Source: Sedimentisphaerales bacterium (GTDB taxonomy: Bacteria > Planctomycetota > Phycisphaerae > Sedimentisphaerales > Anaerobacaceae). From it: a stretch of DNA of 41,047 bases. Under the pieces are notes generated by a model. That model searched no databases, was not told the DNA's origin, and was given only the letters and a program-made list of their open reading frames with translations. Below, piece by piece: positions 7,854-16,468 of this stretch. Each line of letters starts with the position of its first letter. Position 1 is the first letter of the stretch. The stretch is from contig JANQFY010000240.1 in the NCBI GenBank assembly GCA_028277585.1, positions 1 through 41,047 of the forward strand. Reading direction: 5' to 3'. Position numbers and translations under genes: made by a program.

Positions 7854-8411
7854 CTACTGATCCTCGTCCGCATCCACGCGGTCCAGCCATGCTTCCCGCC
7901 AGAAATGGAAGCAGGATCGGTCACAACCGCCAAACGCCGCCCCATCACACATGGCGCCTTCCAGCAAGACGGTGTGCTTCATTCTCCGCAGTTCCCCGTT
8001 GGATTCGAGCATGATCCTATCGACGGGCTTGTAGACGCGCAACCGTTTGCCGCAGTACTTGCGCATGCCGGTCATCCATCGTAAGCCGCGGTGACGCCGA
8101 TTGCCGTCAAGGGTCGCCAGAATCGCCTCAATGGGCTTGACCTCCACCCACTCTCCCGGGCGCAAATCCAAAGTCTCCCGGACGGCGGGCGTCACATTCC
8201 GATCAGGCTTCGTGGACACGGCGCCCTTGTGACAGTGACCTCCGCGGCACAGATCCCTCAACCCCTTCGACCAGCCAAGATTCTCGATGTGCCACAACGC
8301 ATAGCTGTGTACTTTCTGCCAGGGTTTGAGAATCGCATTCAAGGCCCATTGCCTCGAACCGTTTTCGAGACACTCGAAGACACCATGGCATGGTTCGCTG
8401 TTCATGTTCAT
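7854..8411 (-). CDS. Conserved small Cys-rich protein (EPS-locus hypothetical), function unknown
   Basis: This 185-residue soluble protein starts, I think, at the third of three overlapping ATGs (8411), 6 bases after AGGAG. The first two ATGs are too close to the ribosome-binding site. The C-terminal two thirds match a pattern I recall from hypothetical proteins scattered in polysaccharide and natural-product loci: LRPGEWVEVK, an ILATLD helix, the MRKYCGKRLRVYK strand, HTVLLEGAMCDG, and a terminal GGCDRSCFHFWREAWL. The conserved cysteines (YCGKR, MCDG, GCDRSC) could bind a metal or form a redox centre. The N-terminal third is also Cys/His-rich (LCRGGHCHKG). No catalytic fold is assigned. It is 198 bases downstream of the MBOAT gene. 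Confidence 0.78.
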   Translation of the reverse strand: MNMNSEPCHGVFECLENGSRQWALNAILKPWQKVHSYALWHIENLGWSKGLRDLCRGGHCHKGAVSTKPDRNVTPAVRETLDLRPGEWVEVKPIEAILATLDGNRRHRGLRWMTGMRKYCGKRLRVYKPVDRIMLESNGELRRMKHTVLLEGAMCDGAAFGGCDRSCFHFWREAWLDRVDADEDQ

Positions 8412-8609
8412 CATCATCTCCTGTGCCGTTGCGCGTGCTGGACAACTTAGCCTCTGTTAATCTGCACACCTGGCTGGCGAGAAACGCCGGCGCCCGTTGG
8501 AGAATGTGCCTACAATGCTACCCGATTGCCGTCCGATGCGGTCGGCCCTCGTGGCTGGGGGCGAGCTTCACATGCGTCAGACGCGAGACACGGCCCAGAC
8601 GGTTTACGC

Positions 8610-10004
8610 TTAGAACTGGAAATAGACGAATGGGTTGAACCCCTCAGCCGGAAAGACAAGCACCAACCACCACATCGAGAAGAGAACGACAGGGGTCACG
8701 AGCCGATTGTGCGCAAGCTGACGCAAACTGACTACGTTCGTGGCCGCCAGGGCGTGGCCCGCAATCGCAAGCACCAGGGTCGCCAGTACGAACGGATAGT
8801 ACCACCTGACACCTCCGGAGAAACCATACATCTGTCGCAACATGAGAAAGGCCTGACGAAAGGACACGGCTCGAAAGAAGACCCATGTGGTGAACAAAAA
8901 AAGCATCGTTGCCAACCAGCCGACGATCCCCGGCAAGTGTGAGAGGGTCGCCGTACGCTTCATGGAGCCGAGCCATTTCTCAACCACCAGCGCGGCCCCG
9001 TGAAGTGCTCCCCAGAACACGAATGTCCAGGACGCACCGTGCCAGAGCCCGCCCAGAAGCATCGTAATGAAAATATTCACGTAGGTCCGTGTGCGCCCCT
9101 TCCGGTTCCCGCCGAGGGGAATATACAGGTAGTCCCTCAGCCACGTAGACAGCGAAATGTGCCATCGGCGCCAGAAGTCGGTCATGCTCACGGCCAGATA
9201 CGGCGAGCGAAAGTTCGTCGGAAGATGATATCCCATGATCCTGGCGGTGCCGATCGCCATATCCGAATACCCGGAGAAGTCACAGAATATTTGCAGTCCG
9301 TAAGCCAGCGTCGCACACCAGGTCGAAACACCGTCAAAGGCTCCGGCATTGTCAAACACGTAGTCCACAAACAAGGCCAGGTGATCGGCGATGAAGACCT
9401 TCTTGAACAACCCGATCGTAAATTGGCGAAAACCAAGAAACGTGCCGTACCAGGACAGTCGAACGTTCGACTCCAACTGGGGCAGGAATTCCGAGGCCCG
9501 GACGATCGGACCGGCAACGAGTTGGGGAAAGAACGCCACAAAGAGAGCAAAGTCGAACGCATTCCTGCAGGGTTCGAGGCGGCCGCGGTAGACATCGATC
9601 GTATAGCTCAGGGTTTGAAACGTATAGAACGATATGCCGATCGGTAACACGATATTCAGCGTGCCGTAGTGGAGGCCGAAAACCCCGAAGATCGGTTCCA
9701 GAGATTGGACGAAGAAATTGAAGTACTTGAAGAACCCGAGGATCCCAAGATTGCAGGTGACACTTGTCACCAACAACAGCTTCCGCCGACTCGGACGGCT
9801 CGTCCGGGCCAGGCCGAGAGCGACGAAATAGTCCACACACGTCGATAGGACGATCAGGAACAGGAAACGCCAATCCCAGTAGGCGTAGAAGTAGTAGCTG
9901 GCCAATAGCAACAGCCTCTTCCTGACGCAGTGACTGCGTGTGATCAGCAGTGCGGCCAGCACTATGCCAAAGAATATGAAGTATTCAATCTGCGTGAAGA
10001 GCAT
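8610..10004 (-). CDS. MBOAT-family membrane O-acyltransferase (AlgI-like)
   Basis: This polytopic membrane enzyme passes an acyl (typically acetyl) group across the membrane for O-acylation of an exported polysaccharide. The 464 residues and about 10-12 helices match AlgI/PatA. Motifs include SYYFYAYWDWRFL (36-48), FFKYFNFF (91-98), PIGISFYTFQTLSY (121-134), FFPQLVAGPIVR (158-169), FRRWHISLSTWLRDYLYIPLGG-type sequence around His282, and the probable catalytic His322 in LLGGLWHGASW. The ATG start at 10004 lies inside the end of the upstream SGNH gene (20-base overlap), indicating translational coupling, as is usual for AlgI with AlgJ/AlgX-like partners. Confidence 0.95.
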   Translation of the reverse strand: MLFTQIEYFIFFGIVLAALLITRSHCVRKRLLLLASYYFYAYWDWRFLFLIVLSTCVDYFVALGLARTSRPSRRKLLLVTSVTCNLGILGFFKYFNFFVQSLEPIFGVFGLHYGTLNIVLPIGISFYTFQTLSYTIDVYRGRLEPCRNAFDFALFVAFFPQLVAGPIVRASEFLPQLESNVRLSWYGTFLGFRQFTIGLFKKVFIADHLALFVDYVFDNAGAFDGVSTWCATLAYGLQIFCDFSGYSDMAIGTARIMGYHLPTNFRSPYLAVSMTDFWRRWHISLSTWLRDYLYIPLGGNRKGRTRTYVNIFITMLLGGLWHGASWTFVFWGALHGAALVVEKWLGSMKRTATLSHLPGIVGWLATMLFLFTTWVFFRAVSFRQAFLMLRQMYGFSGGVRWYYPFVLATLVLAIAGHALAATNVVSLRQLAHNRLVTPVVLFSMWWLVLVFPAEGFNPFVYFQF

Positions 10005-11250
10005 AGTTCGTTTTCAAGAGAGTGTCCTTGTGCTCGTCGAGATAGGCACAGATTTGCCGAGACAGCAACCAGTGTCCCCTCGCGTTCAAATGCCCGCTGT
10101 CCGGTTTGCCATTGTGGAACCCTCGGCTGAACTTGCCTGTGGCGCGGTAGTCGTTCACCAACGTCGCCGTCATATCGATACAACCGACTCCCTCTGCCGT
10201 GCATAACCTGGCCAGCCGGCGGCGCCATTCTGACTGTGGATCGACAAGACACACGGCTCCTCGCTCAAGCCGTGGGACTTCCGGCACCAGAACGAGGACA
10301 ATTGGCCTGCTGCTGCGGGCCTTGAGCCTCTCCAGGGCATAGCTCCAGCTCTCGATAACAGCATTGGGTTCGCTTTCAGAAGCCAGGAGACGGCAACCGG
10401 AACCCGCAGTTGGCTCATCGGCCTCCTTGCGCGGCCCCAGCGAGAAGCGAATGTTGCGGCCGCTGACCAACACGGTGCGGACGGCTTTCCAGGGCGCCAG
10501 CAGCATATCGCTGAGTCCCCATCGATGCAGACCCGCGATAACCGCGCTTCTCCTGGAATCCACGAGCGACCGGCGTACGAATTGGAGGGCAGGCTCGGAC
10601 ACAAATGTCTCTCCATCCGGACACAGGTCATTCAGGCCGTACTCTGCAAGCACAATGAAATGGCACACCGGATCGACCAACTTCTCATACTGGGGGATCT
10701 TGAAGTAGTAGTCCGCTACCGACCAGCATGCACGACCAACCGCTACGGCTCTGAACTGCGGAAGTCCCTGTTCGGAAAGGGCGTTGTTGACCTGGCATAC
10801 GGTCTTCTGCTCATCGTCAACCTGGTGCGCTTCAACGTAGGAATCCCCCCAAATCATCACGGTTGATGCGTCTGAGCCACCAAGACGGGCTACGCTGGCA
10901 AAGCCGTACGGCCCATAGCGGGTACTCGCCCAGCCCTCGTCACGCTTTCGGTGGACATATCCTTCCTTCAGCACATACCCGTCAAGTTCGGGCGACCATT
11001 CATAGACACGGAGACTGCTCAGGAAGCAAGGAGCCATCACAGTCACGAGCAGGGAGGCGATGACCCCACCGAGCACCCAGCGCATCGCCGTGGCACGGAC
11101 GACAGCAACCGGGCGGGCAGTCACACGCGAGGTCCTCGTCATCAGAACCAGCGGCCATCGGGACGCCCCCTCTTTCCGGACGGAATCCGGATGACAGCGC
11201 CGTAGCGCCGGCGATCGATGCTTCCCAACACTCTGGAGGTGCGTGCTCAT
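9985..11250 (-). CDS. Membrane-anchored SGNH/AlgX-like O-acyltransfer partner
   Basis: SGNH-fold partners of MBOAT proteins complete transfer of the acyl group to the polysaccharide outside the membrane. One transmembrane helix lies at about 57-79, after a basic N-terminus. The outer domain has the nucleophile motif IWGDSYVEAHQ (Ser137 in G-D-S), a block-III-like YGLNDL (Asn207), and the C-terminal D-x-x-H pair in PDSGHLNARGHW (Asp384, His387). These are the Ser-His-Asp set expected for catalysis. The start at ATG 11250 lacks a clear ribosome-binding site; ATG 11142 is an alternative. The 3' end overlaps the MBOAT gene by 20 bases, and the gene follows the propeller protein after 27 bases. 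Confidence 0.85.
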   Translation of the reverse strand: MSTHLQSVGKHRSPALRRCHPDSVRKEGASRWPLVLMTRTSRVTARPVAVVRATAMRWVLGGVIASLLVTVMAPCFLSSLRVYEWSPELDGYVLKEGYVHRKRDEGWASTRYGPYGFASVARLGGSDASTVMIWGDSYVEAHQVDDEQKTVCQVNNALSEQGLPQFRAVAVGRACWSVADYYFKIPQYEKLVDPVCHFIVLAEYGLNDLCPDGETFVSEPALQFVRRSLVDSRRSAVIAGLHRWGLSDMLLAPWKAVRTVLVSGRNIRFSLGPRKEADEPTAGSGCRLLASESEPNAVIESWSYALERLKARSSRPIVLVLVPEVPRLERGAVCLVDPQSEWRRRLARLCTAEGVGCIDMTATLVNDYRATGKFSRGFHNGKPDSGHLNARGHWLLSRQICAYLDEHKDTLLKTNYALHAD

Positions 11251-11277
11251 GAGAGTCGTGTTATCCGTGACATCCCT

Positions 11278-12294
11278 TCAGTACTTCCATCCGAACCGAA
11301 GTTGCCATCTCCATCCGTCCACGTAGGCAAGCCACGTCTCGTCGCTCTTCACCACCGAAATGTGGTGCATGCCATCGGCATTCCATCCGCTGCCGTTTCC
11401 ACATGGCAGCAGATTGTCGTTCACCTCTTTTTCTTGATAGCTTTCTTCGGAAAGTTCGGTGACTTCGAAGACTCTGACCCTGTTGCCATAGACCGGATCG
11501 CAGTCCTGCGCGAAACGCAGAAGACGGTCCTCATACACGAGGACCTTACCGGCACACCGAGCGATGTTGGCGTCTCGTTCGACCACAGGGCTCTTGACGT
11601 GCTCGGTCCATGGGCCCTCCAGTTCATCCGCACGAAAGAGGCGAAGCGTATCTGAACTGGTCTCGGCCGCAAACATCCACCACTGCTCGGCGTAGTGAAA
11701 GGCCGTAGGATCTGTATACCTACCGTTCACAAGGGAACGATGAAAGGACCATTTCGTCGGAAAGGACTCCGCTTTGTACAACCGAACGGAACCGGCTCTG
11801 TTGGACTCCGGGATCATGTAGAAGTCGCCCCGCCAGTTGAAGACATGGGGGTAGGATAGATGGAAGGGCTCGTCCAGAACGACTCCGGCATAGTCCCATT
11901 CCAGCCCCTCCTTACTGGTGGCCAGGCCAATGTCGCCCTCGTAGGTTTTCCTGTTCAATACTTCGAAGAACATGAGCCAGGACCCCTCGTGTTCGATAAC
12001 GAAGGGATCGGCCGCGAAATCGGCGGACACATCCGTGATCTTCCCGGCCGTCATAATGGGGTTCACGACTTCGGCACACGGAGACAACTCGAAGATCGAC
12101 GGGCCGGAATACAACCCAATCGACCAGATCTGCGGTCTGGAAACGAAAGGCACCCCCATGTCTCTCCTCAGATATGCGCCGATGCAGAGGCTCCCTACCG
12201 TAACGACCCCCGCCAGCAGGAGAATCCGGATAGCGACCGTGCGCCTCCTCGGGCCAGACGGTTTCGCACTGGAGTGTGTCTCTGTACGTGTCAC
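11278..12294 (-). CDS. Membrane-anchored five-blade beta-propeller protein (GH43-like / GINT1 N-terminal-like)
   Basis: A basic N-terminus and one helix (about 20-40) anchor a periplasmic or extracellular domain. That domain has the repeats of glycosidase-type five-bladed propellers: DPFVIEHEGSWLMFFE (about 95-110), GDIGLATSKEGLEWDY, SYPHVFNWRGDFYMIPES, YTDPTAFHYAEQWWMFAA and CAGKVLVYEDRLLRFAQD. This pattern is shared by GH43-like proteins and by the N-terminal domain linked to glucosamine inositolphosphorylceramide transferases, often found in polysaccharide loci. The acidic D of each D-P/D-G blade start is present, but an active triad is not certain. The start codon is GTG 12294 with GGGGAG 4 bases upstream. 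A carbohydrate-binding or processing role is inferred. Confidence 0.75.
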   Translation of the reverse strand: MTRTETHSSAKPSGPRRRTVAIRILLLAGVVTVGSLCIGAYLRRDMGVPFVSRPQIWSIGLYSGPSIFELSPCAEVVNPIMTAGKITDVSADFAADPFVIEHEGSWLMFFEVLNRKTYEGDIGLATSKEGLEWDYAGVVLDEPFHLSYPHVFNWRGDFYMIPESNRAGSVRLYKAESFPTKWSFHRSLVNGRYTDPTAFHYAEQWWMFAAETSSDTLRLFRADELEGPWTEHVKSPVVERDANIARCAGKVLVYEDRLLRFAQDCDPVYGNRVRVFEVTELSEESYQEKEVNDNLLPCGNGSGWNADGMHHISVVKSDETWLAYVDGWRWQLRFGWKY

Positions 12295-12330
12295 CTATCT
12301 CCCCTATCTGCGTACCCGTCGATCAACGTC

Positions 12331-13242
12331 TCAAGACACCTCCGCAAGCTGCGCTGCGCCCGCCTCGATGCTCCAGCATGAGCAGATCATCTTGACCGTT
12401 TCAGCAATGTGCTCCCTTGATGAAGCGCCAAAGACAATCGATTCAACGTGGGGAAGACCGCAGACGTACTCGACTGCCTCTCTCGGGGAGATCGCCCCCG
12501 ACGCGAGTATCGACATGGCCATGGGCCGGAACGATCTCCGAGTCAGAGTGCGCTCATACGCCTGTCGACTGGGCGTCATGAGGAAACCTGTCTTGTTGAT
12601 CGATGAACAAACGATGGGATTCTCAATTCCGGATTCCAGCAGGAAATCCACCAGGGCCGGCATGTTCATCGTATTGAACGCCGGCTCGGCCCCGTAGGTC
12701 TTCCGGACGTGGTCGGCAAACGCGACAAACACGTCCCGTGCGCCGAATCCAAGGAGCAGGTCTGTCACAATGTTCTGCAGAAACATCGCCGGAACGTGCA
12801 GGCCTCGAAACATCCTCATCTCGGCATCCACCAGTAGCTTCATCACTTCGATCATGTCCTTGTTAATCACGCTCATACCGCCGCGAATGACGGTGCCGAC
12901 GACCTCCCCGACACTGCGGCCGGAGAAGACGAACGCATTCAAGGCCCCCACCAACCCTTTCTCATGGACGGAGTTCGCATATTTGTGCGCGTAGGGCATA
13001 GAAGGGTATACTCGGAGGTCGGCGTATCGGCTTGGGCAAGCCCGAAAATGATCGCATATCGTCGCGACCCGGTCATGGGTATTGAGCATGAAGGCGCGGA
13101 CACCGCACGCGTGGGCGATATCGATCACCTTGATGATCGCCTCGGTATCCTTGAAACGGATGGACAGAGATCTTCCCTTCTCCTCCGACATATGATTAAT
13201 GCCGAAGAACTGGTTGTCGCCGAGTATTATCCTGTCTAGCAT
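12331..13242 (-). CDS. TIM-barrel protein, aldo/keto-reductase-like, function unknown
   Basis: The 303-residue soluble protein begins LDRIILGDNQFFGINHMSEE and ends with HVESIVFGASSREHIAETV. The latter resembles the last strand and helix of aldo/keto reductases and related TIM barrels. The Tyr/Lys/His tetrad of true AKRs is not obvious. ATG 13242 has a perfect GGAGG 5 bases upstream, so I prefer it to the longer frame from 13263. The start lies 46 bases inside the end of the oxidoreductase gene, so the two are translationally coupled. Pairing with a Gfo/Idh oxidoreductase suggests a role in making or modifying a sugar. The exact reaction cannot be read from the sequence. Confidence 0.65.
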   Translation of the reverse strand: MLDRIILGDNQFFGINHMSEEKGRSLSIRFKDTEAIIKVIDIAHACGVRAFMLNTHDRVATICDHFRACPSRYADLRVYPSMPYAHKYANSVHEKGLVGALNAFVFSGRSVGEVVGTVIRGGMSVINKDMIEVMKLLVDAEMRMFRGLHVPAMFLQNIVTDLLLGFGARDVFVAFADHVRKTYGAEPAFNTMNMPALVDFLLESGIENPIVCSSINKTGFLMTPSRQAYERTLTRRSFRPMAMSILASGAISPREAVEYVCGLPHVESIVFGASSREHIAETVKMICSCWSIEAGAAQLAEVS

Positions 13243-14263
13243 GGAGCCTCCTTCTGTCGGCATCGGTTCGAATGCGATGCATGATCACGTCTGTGCACAG
13301 CCCATCCTCAAATGAGCATGCTTCACAGGCCTGTCGGGACTGAATGCACTCAATGAAGTAGTCAAGCTGTCGGGTGAATTGGAATCCGCGTACGTAGAAA
13401 CGGACAGGCGCTGCAACGGTCGCCAGATACTCTTCGTTCCACCCCTCGGTATAACCGGCCAATTCCGGGGCTTCGTTGAAGAAGACCTTCAGCGTATAGA
13501 AGTCCGCTATCACCCTGCCCTGTCTTCCCAATGCTTCAAAGCGGCATGACGGCTTGCGGAAGGAGCGATCGCTCCAATTCGCCAACAGGTTGCCTCGAGT
13601 GCCGCCTTCGTACACAAAGGTCGAACTGAGCGCATCTTCAACACCTTCGGAATGGATGTGACTGAAGACGGTTCCGAGAACCTCGTCAGGCGGCCCGACG
13701 AGATAGCTGACCAAGTCCACACTGTGGGAGGCAAAATCATAGAGACAGCCCCCTCCCGCCGTTTTCTTGCTCCGCCAACTCCTTCGCGCGTCATGCAGTA
13801 CCACGGGCCCGTTCATCTCCACCTTGAAAGTCACGAGCGGCCCAAGCACACCTGAATCGAGCAGCGACTTAGCTCTCGCAAAGAGGTCGTGAAACCGCAT
13901 GGCATATCCCACTTGATGCACAAGGTCCTTCCCCCGCAGGAGGTCCAGGAGACGTTGACTCCGCTCGGGATTGAGCGTCAGAGGTTTCTCCACGAAGATA
14001 TGGGCATCATGGGCGATCGCACACTCGGCGACCTCGGCGTGCATTGCTGTGGGCGTGGCGACGATAACGAAATCCAGGTCGGTTGTCTCGATCATCTTAT
14101 CGAAGCGTTTGAAGGGTTCGACGCCCATGTGACGCGCGGCGTTCTTAAGGACGAAGTCTGATGAGTCGCACACCGCCGCCAGATCAACGCCTGGATGACT
14201 GTTTAACAGCGAGAAATGGGTGAATCCCATCCGACCAAAACCGACGATTCCTCCCCTTAGCAT
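13196..14263 (-). CDS. Gfo/Idh/MocA-family NAD(P)-dependent sugar oxidoreductase
   Basis: The N-terminal Rossmann domain has GIVGFGRMGFTH (5-16), and the family signature EKPLTLNP (92-99) contains the catalytic-site Lys93. The C-terminal alpha/beta domain includes GGCLYDFASHSVDLVSYLVG, with the His expected in these enzymes. Length (355) is typical. Members oxidise or reduce sugars or sugar nucleotides, for example the 3-dehydrogenases of UDP-sugar acids. The start ATG 14263 has GGGAGG 9 bases upstream. The 3' end overlaps the TIM-barrel gene by 47 bases. The last 20 residues are unusually Arg/His-rich, perhaps a consequence of that overlap. Confidence 0.92.
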   Translation of the reverse strand: MLRGGIVGFGRMGFTHFSLLNSHPGVDLAAVCDSSDFVLKNAARHMGVEPFKRFDKMIETTDLDFVIVATPTAMHAEVAECAIAHDAHIFVEKPLTLNPERSQRLLDLLRGKDLVHQVGYAMRFHDLFARAKSLLDSGVLGPLVTFKVEMNGPVVLHDARRSWRSKKTAGGGCLYDFASHSVDLVSYLVGPPDEVLGTVFSHIHSEGVEDALSSTFVYEGGTRGNLLANWSDRSFRKPSCRFEALGRQGRVIADFYTLKVFFNEAPELAGYTEGWNEEYLATVAAPVRFYVRGFQFTRQLDYFIECIQSRQACEACSFEDGLCTDVIMHRIRTDADRRRLHARQDNTRRQPVLRH

Positions 14264-14326
14264 CGATAGTTACCTCCCAGTGAATGTGAACGCTGGAACT
14301 GAACTGTTGGCCTGCGGCCCGCGCCA

Positions 14327-15355
14327 TCAGGATCGGGGCGACAGCCCCACCACCTCTTGGTAAAGCGATTGGTACGAGCGCAGCATTGCCTGTATGTCAT
14401 ACTCATTGCGCACATGCTCTCGGTTGGCGGCGCCGTGTCCATTCACACCATGGAGTAGCGGCGCCAGGTCTAAGTCCTCAGGATCGACGTAGTCACACGA
14501 AGGGAAATTCAGCAAGCGATGGGGCCGAATATCGGAGAGAACCAGATGCAATCCCTCCGCCGCCGCTTCCAGAACAGTAAAGGGCAATCCCTCGGTGGAC
14601 GACGGGTTCACAAAGACACGGTATCGCGACAGTGTCGTCCGCACCTGGTCGCTTGGCACTGGCCCTCTCCATTCAGCATTGGCCCTCTCCAACTTCTTGA
14701 GAAACGCATCTTCAAACGACGCGTTGGGCGGAGAGATCGGGCCGTAGAGGGTCAGCTTCTCGGGCAGGGCATGCGCGGCCTCGATGAGCCTCAGGACATT
14801 CTTCTCGGGGGATATTCTACCCGCATAGACCCATCCGGTACGATGACCGTTCGAAGAGCACGCTGTACTTGACACCCCGTTGCGTATTAATCTCAGCCTC
14901 CCGGATGGCAACACGCGCTTGAAACTGAGCCAATCGTGCTCCCCCACCAGCACCACGCGATCGAGGAATACGCTCGCTAATAGATCCAGCAGCGCCGCCG
15001 TCGCCTTCACGGCCAGCCCCCATCGCTTCTCCGCACGACGCCACCCACAACCATGAACCGTCAGAACGCATCGAACACCGCTTAGCTTCAGCATCAGCCC
15101 CAGCGGCGCCGAGTTCGTCTTGTGCAGATGCACCAGGTCAATGCTATTGTTCCTGACATATTTTCGAACCGCCATCCATCGCCTTATGAGGTTGCCGGAT
15201 AGTCGTTGCACCCTTGGATGCGTGCCGTCGTGGTCCTGCTCTACCGCGACATGACTCTCGGTGTCCGCCAACCCTTCCACAAGATCAGCCACGAGTCGCT
15301 CGGTTCCGCCATGGGCCGGCGGGTAGTTCTTGGCGCCCACTTGCAGGACCTTCAT
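14327..15355 (-). CDS. GT4-family glycosyltransferase
   Basis: This cytoplasmic GT-B retaining glycosyltransferase adds one sugar to the lipid-linked repeat unit. The N-terminus MKVLQVGAKNYPPAHGGTER carries the Gly-rich acceptor loop. The C-terminal donor domain has VYAGRISPEKNVLRLIEA and the E-x7-E element in NPSSTEGLPFTVLEAAAEG. ATG 15355 overlaps the upstream GT stop codon as ATGA (TGA at 15352-15354) and has GGGAG 8 bases upstream, so it is preferred over 15385. Donor and acceptor cannot be predicted. Confidence 0.92.
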   Translation of the reverse strand: MKVLQVGAKNYPPAHGGTERLVADLVEGLADTESHVAVEQDHDGTHPRVQRLSGNLIRRWMAVRKYVRNNSIDLVHLHKTNSAPLGLMLKLSGVRCVLTVHGCGWRRAEKRWGLAVKATAALLDLLASVFLDRVVLVGEHDWLSFKRVLPSGRLRLIRNGVSSTACSSNGHRTGWVYAGRISPEKNVLRLIEAAHALPEKLTLYGPISPPNASFEDAFLKKLERANAEWRGPVPSDQVRTTLSRYRVFVNPSSTEGLPFTVLEAAAEGLHLVLSDIRPHRLLNFPSCDYVDPEDLDLAPLLHGVNGHGAANREHVRNEYDIQAMLRSYQSLYQEVVGLSPRS

Positions 15356-16362
15356 GCGAAGATCTCCCAGATTCGGTCTTCCCAATCAGATTCTATGAGG
15401 TCGTAGAGTTCTCGGTTGTCCGCCCGGAAGTCACGCTGTTCTAGCAGGAGTCGATGCAGAATATCGGTGAGGCACCCGTCCATCCGGTGGCGCGGTTGCA
15501 TCTGGTATCGCCACAGGGGGCTCAGAGGCAGTTCCTTGAACGGCGGGCCGCTCGGCGCGACGATGCAACACCCGGCCTCCAGTGCCTCGAGTATCAGATT
15601 TGGGAAACCCTCACTGATGCTCGACAATACGATCAGTGAACAATGCTTCAACTGCGAGGGCAAATCAGACACCACGCCATGGCTGTGCAACCAAGGCTGC
15701 CTCCACTGGTCAGGCAGGCGCGTGTTACCGAACAAATCAACCTGGTATTCACCTTGGCATAGGCTATTGAGGACGAACTCAATGTTCTTGACCGTGTCGA
15801 AATCACCAACGACAGCAATGCGTCCGTCGAAGGGTCTGCTGGGCGGCAACCGGCGTCCGAGAGTGTTCGGAAGGACGGCCGCTCGATGCAGAAGCCCCAG
15901 CCTCCGGCTGACGGCAAGTCGTAGGTCTTCCGACGCAAACACAAACACGCAACCCAGCCTCAACATCCACTTCTGATGGAGCTCCGCGACCTTGGCTCTC
16001 ACGAGGCGGCCCTGAAACCGCGCCCACGACACCTGGTCGCCGCGCACCATGTAGACCACGCTCAGGGCGGGAAACAGGAATCTCAGGATCGCGACAAACG
16101 GAGCCAATACATCGTAGTACACGATAACGCAGGCTTCTCGACCTCTGACGCGACGCCTCAGGAGATGCCAGAACGCTGTCGTCGGCCCCTTCACATAGGT
16201 TGGATACCGCTTGTCGAGCACGTCCACAAACATGGTGAAGCGCTTGCCGAATCCACCGTCTCTCTTGCCAACATGCACAATGAGATATTCATCACATGGG
16301 CCGATCCTGGTGGTCGCACGATGACGTGGTCGTTCGAGTTGGGATGATTCACAAATCACCAC
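15352..16362 (-). CDS. GT4-like glycosyltransferase (GT-B fold)
   Basis: The second glycosyltransferase of the pair has 336 residues. Support comes from the donor-domain sequence LSSISEGFPNLILEALEAGC (252-271 approximately), with the E-x7-E pattern, and the Rossmann start RIAVVGDFDTVKNIEFVLNS. The N-terminal half is divergent (YLIVHVGKRDGGFGKRF, then a hydrophobic AFVAILRFLFPALSVVYMVRG), so the acceptor may be unusual. The start is GTG 16362 with AGGTGAT upstream, followed by a second GTG codon. Its stop overlaps the next GT gene's start by 4 bases, giving a tightly coupled pair. Confidence 0.85.
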   Translation of the reverse strand: MVICESSQLERPRHRATTRIGPCDEYLIVHVGKRDGGFGKRFTMFVDVLDKRYPTYVKGPTTAFWHLLRRRVRGREACVIVYYDVLAPFVAILRFLFPALSVVYMVRGDQVSWARFQGRLVRAKVAELHQKWMLRLGCVFVFASEDLRLAVSRRLGLLHRAAVLPNTLGRRLPPSRPFDGRIAVVGDFDTVKNIEFVLNSLCQGEYQVDLFGNTRLPDQWRQPWLHSHGVVSDLPSQLKHCSLIVLSSISEGFPNLILEALEAGCCIVAPSGPPFKELPLSPLWRYQMQPRHRMDGCLTDILHRLLLEQRDFRADNRELYDLIESDWEDRIWEIFA

Positions 16363-16468
16363 ATATCACCTGAGCAGTCGCCGCCCCGCGGAAAGCCTCC
16401 AGTCGGAGCGCTGTCATGTCTCGGTTGCCGCCATTTTGCCTGCAACACTCCGAAGGAAGTGGCCTCTA

